From the NCBI GenBank assembly GCA_000995965.1, contig LBYD01000009.1, positions 1 to 5,050 on the forward strand: a DNA stretch of 5,050 nucleotides, read 5' to 3'. This DNA is from Candidatus Moranbacteria bacterium GW2011_GWC2_40_12 (GTDB lineage: Bacteria > Patescibacteria > Paceibacteria > Moranbacterales > UBA11712). The notes below the pieces were generated by a model. That model did no database searches, was not told where the DNA came from, and saw nothing but the letters and a program-made list of their open reading frames with translations. The translations under genes and the position numbers were made by a program. Positions within the stretch are counted from its first letter, which is position 1; each line of letters starts with the position of its first letter. Below are positions 1 through 5,050 of the stretch, in pieces.

Positions 1-2
1 CC

Positions 3-35
3 GATAGTTATTTATCCCAGCCGATAAATACTATC
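3..35. repeat. Imperfect inverted repeat (bulged hairpin) at the window edge
   Basis: Positions 3-16 and 23-35 pair as a 13-bp stem with one bulged base (T9) and a 6-nt loop (CCAGCC). The stem is AT-rich, unlike the GC-rich hairpin that follows. No T-tract follows on either strand inside the window, so it is not a convincing terminator alone. It may be part of a larger structured RNA, or the 3' region of a gene beyond the left edge. Confidence 0.4.
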
Positions 36-44
36 TGCATGCTC

Positions 45-129
45 GGTGTTTTGTTAAGCCCCCGCCAACGGCGGGGGCTTAAGCCTTCTTTATCATGCCT
101 ATCGGCATTAAATGACTTGCCAAAACACC
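45..129. repeat. 9-nt inverted repeat enclosing the GC-rich hairpin
   Basis: GGTGTTTTG (45-53) and CAAAACACC (121-129) are exact reverse complements. The left arm directly abuts the 13-bp hairpin (54-82). The enclosed stretch also holds a short 5-bp hairpin, ATGCC-TATC-GGCAT (95-108). Together they can fold into a closed multi-branched structure of about 85 nt. It may be an RNA fold or the termini of a small palindromic intergenic element. Single-copy sequence cannot separate these from chance. Confidence 0.4.
54..82. terminator. Perfect 13-bp GC-rich hairpin, probable operon terminator
   Basis: TTAAGCCCCCGCC (54-66) and GGCGGGGGCTTAA (70-82) are exact reverse complements around a 3-nt loop, AAC. 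It is by far the strongest stem in an AT-rich window and lies downstream of the minus-strand operon. In the minus direction it is followed by TTAACAAAAC, which has no proper U-tract. In the plus direction it is followed by GCCTTCTTT, which is moderately T-rich. It could therefore serve convergent transcription, or chiefly a plus-strand gene left of the window. The stop codon of the possible 30-aa ORF (81-79) lies in its first arm. The fold is certain from the sequence; the terminator role is inferred. Confidence 0.6.
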
Positions 130-171
130 TGCGCAAGCTCTGAAGAGATAGTTTCTTGCGCTTGTCATCAT
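79..171 (-). CDS. Possible 30-aa small protein at the operon end
   Basis: An open frame of 30 codons starts with two adjacent ATG codons (171-169 and 168-166) and ends with TAA (81-79). It is preceded by AGGA (178-175), six nucleotides before the second ATG, which is the best ribosome-binding-like site in the window. It begins 24 nt after the stop of the upstream gene, and its stop falls in the terminator-like hairpin, as expected for a last cistron. The peptide begins MMTSARNYLF, has a hydrophobic middle (CAGVLASHLMPIGMI) and ends KKA. I recognise no family. A 30-codon frame arises often by chance, and the region is rich in inverted repeats, so this may be only a shadow of a structured RNA or repeat. 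Conservation of the peptide in relatives would decide it. Confidence 0.3.
   Translation of the reverse strand: MMTSARNYLFRACAGVLASHLMPIGMIKKA
131..161. repeat. 7-bp hairpin downstream of the last clear gene
   Basis: GCGCAAG (131-137) and CTTGCGC (155-161) are exact reverse complements around a 17-nt loop. In the minus direction the stem is followed by AGGTGTTTTGG, a weak T-run, so it could act as a first, weak terminator about 34 nt after the stop of the 143-aa gene. GCAAG (133-137) can alternatively pair with CTTGC (116-120), so two folds compete. It overlaps the possible 30-aa ORF, and the pairing may be incidental to that coding sequence. Confidence 0.35.
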
Positions 172-174
172 TTA

Positions 175-178
175 TCCT
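175..178 (-). promoter_or_regulatory. AGGA ribosome-binding-like site for the small ORF
   Basis: AGGA on the minus strand has 3-nt spacing to the first ATG (171) and 6-nt spacing to the second (168), so the second would be the better-placed start. None of the five larger complete genes has a comparable site, which makes this one stand out. A four-base match can easily be chance. Confidence 0.3.
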
Positions 179-194
179 ATAGTTGAAACGTATT

Positions 195-626
195 TTATTT
201 TACCAGAGTCGGTGATGGACTGGGGATGACTGGTCTGATTTGGATTGTCTGGGCCGTTATACTGCCGTCGGTATTTGTCTTTCCGGTAATGGTAACTGTC
301 TTATTTATTTCGAGATCGTTTGTGTTACCGCTAATGAATTTACTAATTTCGACAGTGCCAGGTAATAGAACGATCTTTGATCCGCCATCTCTTAGTTTGA
401 TGGTTAAGCTCGTAGAGTCTTTAGATATTATATCTCCACTGACAAGGCCCATATCATTTGCTCCACGAATGCTGCCCATCATACTATTGCCAAACTGACC
501 TCTTTGTTGGCCCTGTCCAATTACGAGCCCAGAATTTTTTGACTGACCATATCTCATACCGCCGAAAAATCCTACTCCTAGTCCCACAACTGCTATCACT
601 GCAAGTACGATGTATTTGTTTCTCAT
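195..626 (-). CDS. Membrane-anchored DUF5666-like small protein (downstream copy)
   Basis: A 143-aa protein with a short basic N-terminus (MRNKY), one glycine-rich hydrophobic helix at about residues 5-23, a Gly/Gln/Ser-rich linker (about 27-58), a small beta domain (about 60-131) and a Pro/Ser tail (PSPSP). The beta domain follows the DUF5666 plan: G-x-I near the start, a D-G turn (80-81), a threonine segment, DLEINKTVTITG (104-115), then DG-x-I-x-A-x-x-I (120-128). It should be anchored by its N-terminal helix with the beta domain outside. No enzymatic residues are evident and no function is established. It lies 19 nt after the permease stop in the same operon, with no Shine-Dalgarno sequence before its ATG. 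It mirrors the first small protein of the operon (4384-4830), so an accessory role for the exporter is a reasonable inference. Family assignment is by pattern, not by search. Confidence 0.8.
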   Translation of the reverse strand: MRNKYIVLAVIAVVGLGVGFFGGMRYGQSKNSGLVIGQGQQRGQFGNSMMGSIRGANDMGLVSGDIISKDSTSLTIKLRDGGSKIVLLPGTVEISKFISGNTNDLEINKTVTITGKTNTDGSITAQTIQIRPVIPSPSPTLVK

Positions 627-645
627 ATCATTTTGTTAATTATTT

Positions 646-1869
646 TTATTCATAACGCAAAGCCTCAATTGAATTTAATTTAGATGCTCTTCTTGCTGGG
701 TAGTAACCGAATGCAATGCCTATGCCGGCCGAAACCCCAAAGGCTAATAGAATTGAATTGATGGAAACCGATGTAGCAATTCCGGCAAAATATGATACAG
801 CATAACTAACGAGCCAACCAACAATTATACCTATCACACCGCCAGAGAATGTTAATACAATAGCCTCAGAAATAAATTGAAGATTAATATCTTTACTTTT
901 TGCTCCGATGGCCTTACGTAAACCAATTTCTCGAGTGCGTTCGGTTACGGTAGTGAGCATCATATTCATAATACCAATACCGCCGACTATTAATGATATG
1001 CTAGCAACTGCGCCAAGCAATAAAGATAGGGTATCTGTTACAGAAGATGCTGTAGCGATGATGTCTGATTGATTCAATATACTAAAATCAGCAAGGATTG
1101 GATCAGTAATATGGTGTCGTTCGAGGAGTAGAGATGTTATGTCGGCCTGAGTTTGAGTCATAGAATCTTGATCGTTAGCCTGTACGCTTATCGTGCTGAC
1201 ATACGTGTTACCAGCGAGAAAACGCTGGGCAGATGAAAGGGGAATAAATATCATATCGTCTGGATTGCTAAAACCGGATCCACCCCTTGATTTAGTCATG
1301 CCAATAATCTTAAAATCAATCTTTTTTATACGGATTGTTTGGCCAACTGGATCAACATCAATTCCGAATAAATCATCACGGACTGTCGGTCCAATGACTG
1401 CAACCTTGGAAAGGCTGGAATTATTCTGATCTGATATAAAAATGCCGCTATCAATTTCGATGTTCCTGACTGAAGGATAGGTACTAGTTGTGCCAACGAC
1501 CTGAGTGTTGGTATTGGTGCCCTTGGCTGTAACCTGGTATCGACTCGACAACTCTGGTGCTACTGCCTTAATAGAAGCAATGTCTGTTTGAATGCTGTCG
1601 CTATCATCAACGGTTAGGGTTTGGCTACTTCCTCTGCCAGCACTTATTTGAATGCCCGCTCCTCGCTGTGCTCCGGGCATAATAATTATTAAATTTGATC
1701 CAAGCGATTGAATATTTGATTCAATCGTACCCTTGGAACCCTGACCTATAGCAACCATGGCAATAACTGAACCAATACCAATAATAATCCCGAGCATAGT
1801 TAAACCGGTCCTTGTTTTATTGGCCAGTAGGGCAGAATATGTCTCTTCGAATAGATCTGAAGCGGTCAT
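646..1869 (-). CDS. MacB/FtsX-type ABC transporter permease
   Basis: A 407-aa membrane subunit of a type VII (mechanotransmission) ABC exporter. The first membrane helix is at about residues 20-43 (TGLTMLGIIIGIGSVIAM, then the typical GQGSKG). A MacB-like extracytoplasmic core covers about 44-280, with the usual SLGSNLIIIMPG segment (55-66). Three more helices lie at about 283-305, 333-360 and 370-390. The cytoplasmic coupling segment ERTREIGLRKAIGAK (310-324) and the C-terminal GYYPARRASKL...ALRYE are hallmarks of the family. Length is normal for a stand-alone permease; E. coli MacB instead fuses the ATPase to it. It should dimerise, bind the ATPase encoded just upstream, and contact the adaptor. 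Its ATG is one nucleotide after the ATPase stop (TAATATG), suggesting translational coupling. The cargo is not predictable; macrolides, peptides and lipoproteins are all handled by relatives. Confidence 0.95.
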   Translation of the reverse strand: MTASDLFEETYSALLANKTRTGLTMLGIIIGIGSVIAMVAIGQGSKGTIESNIQSLGSNLIIIMPGAQRGAGIQISAGRGSSQTLTVDDSDSIQTDIASIKAVAPELSSRYQVTAKGTNTNTQVVGTTSTYPSVRNIEIDSGIFISDQNNSSLSKVAVIGPTVRDDLFGIDVDPVGQTIRIKKIDFKIIGMTKSRGGSGFSNPDDMIFIPLSSAQRFLAGNTYVSTISVQANDQDSMTQTQADITSLLLERHHITDPILADFSILNQSDIIATASSVTDTLSLLLGAVASISLIVGGIGIMNMMLTTVTERTREIGLRKAIGAKSKDINLQFISEAIVLTFSGGVIGIIVGWLVSYAVSYFAGIATSVSINSILLAFGVSAGIGIAFGYYPARRASKLNSIEALRYE

Positions 1870-1870
1870 A

Positions 1871-2581
1871 TTAGTTTGAATATTTAATTTCTCTTTTTGA
1901 TATGTTTATTTCGTCTTCAACGATCAGGCCATCACGTATGGTTATTATTCTATTGGCATGCTCAGCGACATAGCGTTCGTGGGTAATCAATATGATCGTA
2001 CGTTTTTGTTTTCTATTTAATTCTTGGAATGTGTGCAAGACAATCTCTCCTGTCTTGGTATCTAAATTACCCGTTGGCTCATCTGCCAAGACAAGGCTTG
2101 GATTATTAACCAAGGCTCTAGCAATTGCTACTCTTTGCATTTGTCCACCAGAAAGCTGATTAGATCGATGATAAAAATGCGTTTCATCTAGCCCTGAATT
2201 TTTTAATGACGTGCGAGCTATAGCTTCACGTTTATCTTTAGGAATATCAGAATAGATTAATGGTAATGAGACGTTTCTTAATACTGTAGCACGTGGCAGT
2301 AGATTAAATGCCTGAAATACAAAACCCAATTTCTCTTTTCTTATATCGGCTAATTGGTCATCAGACATACTAGAGATGTCACGATTATCTAATAAAAATT
2401 TACCACTAGTCGGAGTGTCTAAACAACCAAGGATGTGCATCAGGGTTGATTTACCAGAACCGGAGGGTCCCATAATGGCCACAAATTCACCGTCTTTAAT
2501 AGTGAATGATACGCCCCCAAGAGCTATTGTCTCGACGCCACCATTACTATAAATTTTAGTAATATTTCTACACTCAATCAT
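1871..2581 (-). CDS. MacB/LolD-type ABC transporter ATP-binding protein
   Basis: A 236-aa cytoplasmic ATPase powering the exporter. It has an A-loop tyrosine in KIY (Y11), Walker A GPSGSGKST (38-46), Q-loop Q90 in FVFQAFNLLP, signature LSGGQMQR (143-150), Walker B LVLADEP with D167 and E168, the D-loop GNLD (171-174) and H-loop ITHE (H201). The FQAFNLLP and ADEPTGNLD strings are typical of the MacB/LolD/FtsE class. All catalytic residues are present, so it should be active as a dimer. The frame is open to an ATG at 2620, overlapping the adaptor gene by 35 nt. I chose 2581 because the protein then starts MIECRNITKIY, the usual N-terminus for the class, and the start lies 4 nt after the adaptor stop (TAAAACTATG). 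It is followed by the permease with 1-nt spacing. Confidence 0.95.
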   Translation of the reverse strand: MIECRNITKIYSNGGVETIALGGVSFTIKDGEFVAIMGPSGSGKSTLMHILGCLDTPTSGKFLLDNRDISSMSDDQLADIRKEKLGFVFQAFNLLPRATVLRNVSLPLIYSDIPKDKREAIARTSLKNSGLDETHFYHRSNQLSGGQMQRVAIARALVNNPSLVLADEPTGNLDTKTGEIVLHTFQELNRKQKRTIILITHERYVAEHANRIITIRDGLIVEDEINISKREIKYSN

Positions 2582-2585
2582 AGTT

Positions 2586-4382
2586 TTAACGACCAGTTTG
2601 AATTGCTCGAAAGTTGGCATTCCCGCTCGTTGTTCCTCCGCCAGCTCCAGGTATCAGGCTGTTTATTGTTGTAGTTGTTGTTTTGGATGCCGTGCCAGTT
2701 ATGGTTCTTGTAATAATTATGTCTCCTTCACTAAGGCCATTAATTATTTCTGTTGATGTATCATTTGTAATACCAACTTGAACGGCCCATTGCCTCGGTG
2801 GGGTATTTAATGTTGTCCCAGTGTTATTAGTTGTTCCAGCGATAATCTGCTTAGCCTCGTTGTTATCGGTAGGAATTTCAACATAACTACCGCTACTATT
2901 AGTTTTGATTGCTGAGGAGGGGATACTAATGACATCGGACTTAACATCAGTAATGATTGCCGCTGATACGCTCATGCCCGGCTTTACACGATCGTCTTGG
3001 GTATCAAATCCAATCTTTACAGTATAAGTGACAACGCCTTGGTTAACAGTTCCTAGGGCGTCAATGTCTAATACTTCTCCTGTTATTGTAAGGTTGCTAA
3101 TGGCATCAAAGCTTAGAGTAACCCTTTGATCTAATTTAATATTGGCGATATCAATTTCATTAAGAGAGATCTCGGCAATCCTTTGCTTGGCAATATATGT
3201 AACTATCGAAGTACCAGAAGATATACTATCGCCTTTCTTAATATTTAACTTAGCGATAATACCATCGAACGGCGCTCGTATTAAATAATTGGCTAGATTA
3301 TCTTTGGCATCTTGAAGAGTGGCCTCTTTTTGTTTGACCGCGTTCTCTTGGCTAGATAGGTCTAATGGATTTGATAATCGAGCATTACTTAGGCTTATAT
3401 TCGCATTTTTCAATGTTTGCGCGTTTGTTTCCAGGGAGTTTCTGATGCTTGTTAGATTACTAATATGAGAATTTAGTTTGCCAATGTAGTTAGAGATATC
3501 ATTTTGATATGTAGTAATTTGTGTTGATATTGATCGGCCAGGAGAATATACTTTAAGATCGGTAACTAAGATATCGAGCATATTTTGCTCACTCTTTGCT
3601 GCTTGTGCCAATGCCTGAACCGTTTCAAGAGTTTGGTTAATTAATGTATTAATTGTATCAGTGCTGGCACTCCTGCTGGTATTTCTATAGTTGCTAAAAG
3701 AAATATCATATGAAGCTTTGGCGGTATCATAATCTGTCTCTGAGCGTAACTGTAATGGTCTAAGATTATCACGGCCGTAGCTACTACTCATATTCATGTA
3801 TGCATCTATGTTTGACGTCCAACTATCGCCAACTTTATTATCATAAAGAATTCCGCGAATACCGTCTGTAATCGATGGCAAATCTAAAAAAGCAGCCGAA
3901 ATTTTGTTGTAGCCATCTTCATAGCCTTGTTTTATATTATTCTCTGCATTAGTTATCGCATCTTGTAGTTTGGGAATATCAGTTCGTTGACTAAGTTGAA
4001 GTTTCTGTAGAGTTATTTGAGAGTTTTCTAAGTTGATTTGAGCATCTCGAACGGCTCTTTGCGCGTCAGATGAATTTAATTGGGCAATAAAGCTACCCGA
4101 CTTCATGGTTTGGCCATTCACAACGCCAACATAGAGGACATCGCCAGAAACTTTAGGTTTAATATCCACCTGATTAGAAACTGAAACCTGGCCGGTACCC
4201 GACATTGAACTGACAATCGTAGTTTTCATAGCTGTTGCAAGAACGTATTTTGTTTCGGCGGTTGTTCCGTTAAGTTTATTATAGGAGTAGTAGCCGGCTA
4301 ATAGAAGAACGCAAAGAATAAATGCAGAAATTTTTTTTCTGTTGATGACGAGATGATAAATGTTGTTTATTAATTTAGGCAT
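2586..4382 (-). CDS. MacA/HlyD-type adaptor (membrane fusion protein) with a long helical hairpin
   Basis: A 598-aa adaptor linking the ABC permease to the outside. The N-terminus (MPKLINNIYH) precedes one membrane helix at about residues 17-34. The first lipoyl half is at about 71-103 (VDIKPKVSGDVLYV...GQTMKSGSFIAQLN). A long helical region spans about 104-364. The second lipoyl half is at 366-398, with the diagnostic APFDGIIAKLNIKKGDSI. A beta-barrel spans about 400-478 (VTLSFDAI...VKPGMSVSA), followed by a membrane-proximal domain to about 560. The tail has a threonine run and GAGGG. It has a membrane helix rather than a lipobox. MacA is about 370 aa; most of the excess is in the hairpin (about 260 residues), plus an Asn/Thr-rich insert at about 506-530. 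The ATG is one nucleotide after the previous stop. Partners are the downstream ATPase and permease. Confidence 0.92.
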   Translation of the reverse strand: MPKLINNIYHLVINRKKISAFILCVLLLAGYYSYNKLNGTTAETKYVLATAMKTTIVSSMSGTGQVSVSNQVDIKPKVSGDVLYVGVVNGQTMKSGSFIAQLNSSDAQRAVRDAQINLENSQITLQKLQLSQRTDIPKLQDAITNAENNIKQGYEDGYNKISAAFLDLPSITDGIRGILYDNKVGDSWTSNIDAYMNMSSSYGRDNLRPLQLRSETDYDTAKASYDISFSNYRNTSRSASTDTINTLINQTLETVQALAQAAKSEQNMLDILVTDLKVYSPGRSISTQITTYQNDISNYIGKLNSHISNLTSIRNSLETNAQTLKNANISLSNARLSNPLDLSSQENAVKQKEATLQDAKDNLANYLIRAPFDGIIAKLNIKKGDSISSGTSIVTYIAKQRIAEISLNEIDIANIKLDQRVTLSFDAISNLTITGEVLDIDALGTVNQGVVTYTVKIGFDTQDDRVKPGMSVSAAIITDVKSDVISIPSSAIKTNSSGSYVEIPTDNNEAKQIIAGTTNNTGTTLNTPPRQWAVQVGITNDTSTEIINGLSEGDIIITRTITGTASKTTTTTINSLIPGAGGGTTSGNANFRAIQTGR

Positions 4383-4383
4383 A

Positions 4384-4830
4384 TTATTTTAGTAACCTAA
4401 TTAGTCTAGCCATAATTTGACCCTGATCGTCTGATTCTCCTATTATAACGATATTATCACCGAGTTTTAGGTCCGTTCTTAATATTTTATCTTGCATATT
4501 TATAAATTGTGTTTTGCTGTCGGTGATGATGATTCTTTCTGTGTTATTTGACCCGCTTACTATAATGGCCGGATCGTCAATTCTAATAATAGTTCCGAAA
4601 TTTCCGAAAGCACCCATAAATTGAGGAGTTCCTATGGGCATGCCCATTATGGCTCGACGCGGTCCGCCAAAATTTCTATCATAATGCTCACTCCAAGCAT
4701 AAGAGACTTGAGCCTTTCTGAAGCCGATCATCATTCCAATTTGGAACGAACCGACCAATAAAGCCAGACAGAATATACCCATAATAATGCCAATAAATAG
4801 CCTCGATTTGATAAATTGTTTAGCGTTCAT
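4384..4830 (-). CDS. Membrane-anchored DUF5666-like small protein (upstream copy)
   Basis: A 148-aa protein with a basic N-terminus (MNAKQFIKSR) and one membrane helix (about 11-36). A juxtamembrane motif reads YAWSEHYDRNFGGPRR (44-59). A Met/Gly/Phe-rich linker (about 60-77) leads to a small beta domain (about 79-148). That domain reads GTIIRIDD...VSGSNN...IIITDSKTQF...TDLKLGDNIVIIG and ends DDQGQIMARLIRLL, matching the DUF5666-like plan of the 143-aa protein at 195-626. The domain is predicted to lie outside the membrane. I recall similar anchored proteins with a W-x(3)-Y-x(2)-NFGGP motif from Patescibacteria, but this needs a search. The start lies one nucleotide after the previous stop (TAATATG), with only AT-rich sequence and no Shine-Dalgarno before it. 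The adaptor follows with identical spacing. Function is unknown; an accessory role for the exporter is inferred. Confidence 0.82.
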   Translation of the reverse strand: MNAKQFIKSRLFIGIIMGIFCLALLVGSFQIGMMIGFRKAQVSYAWSEHYDRNFGGPRRAIMGMPIGTPQFMGAFGNFGTIIRIDDPAIIVSGSNNTERIIITDSKTQFINMQDKILRTDLKLGDNIVIIGESDDQGQIMARLIRLLK

Positions 4831-4831
4831 A

Positions 4832-5050
4832 TTATTTATTAAATTTTAATAATTTATTTATTTTATTCTTGGTTTCTGTCAGTCTGTCATAATATATTAC
4901 AATCATTCTGATTATTGAAAGAAGGATTCCTAGAAAGGTAAGAGATAATATTAAAGATAATCCCGGGATCGTTTCTAGGACAGAAAAACCTATATCACGG
5001 ATGTACATAGAAAATAATGCCGGTTCGTGAAAAATAATTGACAGAAATAA
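4832..5050 (-). CDS. C-terminal end of an unrecognised membrane protein (partial)
   Basis: The minus-strand frame is open from the right edge of the window for 72 codons to TAA (4834-4832), so the 5' end is missing. The visible part has a hydrophobic start (LFLSIIF), then a clear membrane segment at about residues 28-54 (IPGLSLILSLTFLGILLSII, then RMIVIYY). A charged tail follows, rich in Lys and Asn (DRLTETKNKINKLLKFNK), typical of a cytoplasmic end. It stops one nucleotide before the next gene, the same TAATATG junction seen twice more in the operon, which supports real coding. An internal ATG (5008) would give a 58-aa protein, but the frame continues upstream and no ribosome-binding site precedes it. 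I do not recognise the family. Confidence 0.7.
   Translation of the reverse strand, partial: LFLSIIFHEPALFSMYIRDIGFSVLETIPGLSLILSLTFLGILLSIIRMIVIYYDRLTETKNKINKLLKFNK

Noticed and set aside
1..194. tRNA, tmRNA, SRP RNA or RNase P RNA in the structured tail
   Set aside because: I looked on both strands for a T-arm (GGTTCRA), the SRP GGAAGG/AGCAGCC loop and the RNase P GAGGAAAGTCC block. None is present.
226..655. Plus-strand open frames of 90 and 65 codons
   Set aside because: They lie antisense to the 143-aa gene, overlap each other, show no recognisable domain or ribosome-binding site, and are explained as shadows of the minus-strand coding sequence.
1193..1429. Plus-strand open frame of 78 codons
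   Set aside because: It lies wholly antisense to the core domain of the well-supported permease and has no family features.
2582..2620. N-terminal extension of the ATPase to ATG 2620 (13 extra residues)
   Set aside because: The extension overlaps the adaptor gene by 35 nt and reads its C-terminal codons in another frame. MIECRNITKIY at 2581 matches the usual start of MacB-class ATPases and has normal intergenic spacing.
2586..4382. Adaptor as a fusion or frameshifted pair of genes, given its 598-aa length
   Set aside because: The frame is uninterrupted, and the two lipoyl halves, barrel and membrane-proximal domain appear once each in the normal order. The extra length is mainly within the hairpin region.
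5038..5043. TTGACA on the plus strand as a -35 promoter box
   Set aside because: Any -10 box would lie beyond the window, and the site is inside a minus-strand coding frame. A single hexamer is not enough.
195..5050. Recoded stop codons (TGA read as glycine, as in Gracilibacteria and Absconditabacteria)
   Set aside because: All genes are open under the standard code, end in TAA at sensible family lengths, and need no in-frame TGA.

Overview
The window holds one strand-coherent, tightly packed operon read right to left on the minus strand. It encodes a split MacAB-type (tripartite ABC) exporter framed by small membrane-anchored proteins. In transcription order the genes are: the 3' end of an unrecognised membrane protein (4832-5050, cut by the window edge); a 148-aa protein with one membrane segment and a DUF5666-like beta domain (4384-4830); a 598-aa HlyD/MacA-type adaptor (2586-4382); a 236-aa MacB/LolD-class ATPase (1871-2581); a 407-aa MacB/FtsX permease (646-1869); and a second 143-aa single-membrane-segment protein with a DUF5666-like domain (195-626). 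A possible 30-aa ORF (79-171) follows, and its stop codon lies in the first arm of a GC-rich, terminator-like hairpin (54-82).

The organism is inferred, not shown. The coding DNA is AT-rich, every gene ends in TAA, gene junctions are 1-4 nt apart with one of 19 nt, and the main genes lack a clear Shine-Dalgarno sequence. A MacAB set lies beside small anchored proteins carrying a W-x(3)-Y-x(2)-NFGGP motif, and no TolC-like gene is visible. This combination suggests a Candidate Phyla Radiation (Patescibacteria) genome of the Parcubacteria/Saccharibacteria kind, probably metagenome-derived. The standard genetic code fits, since no in-frame TGA is needed.

The likely working model is as follows. 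The ATPase dimer and permease dimer form a mechanotransmission ABC machine. The adaptor, anchored by one N-terminal helix, stacks on it outside the membrane. The two small DUF5666-like proteins expose a small beta domain on the outer face near the complex. The cargo cannot be told from the sequence. In a single-membrane cell the closest described analogue would be the Bacillus YknWXYZ system rather than MacAB-TolC.

The 194-nt tail (1-194) is the least ordinary part. It contains a 13-bp perfect hairpin, a 9-nt inverted repeat around it, a 7-bp hairpin, a bulged hairpin at the window edge, and an overlapping 30-codon ORF with an AGGA ribosome-binding-like site. It could be a small last gene plus terminator, a structured RNA, or a dispersed intergenic repeat.
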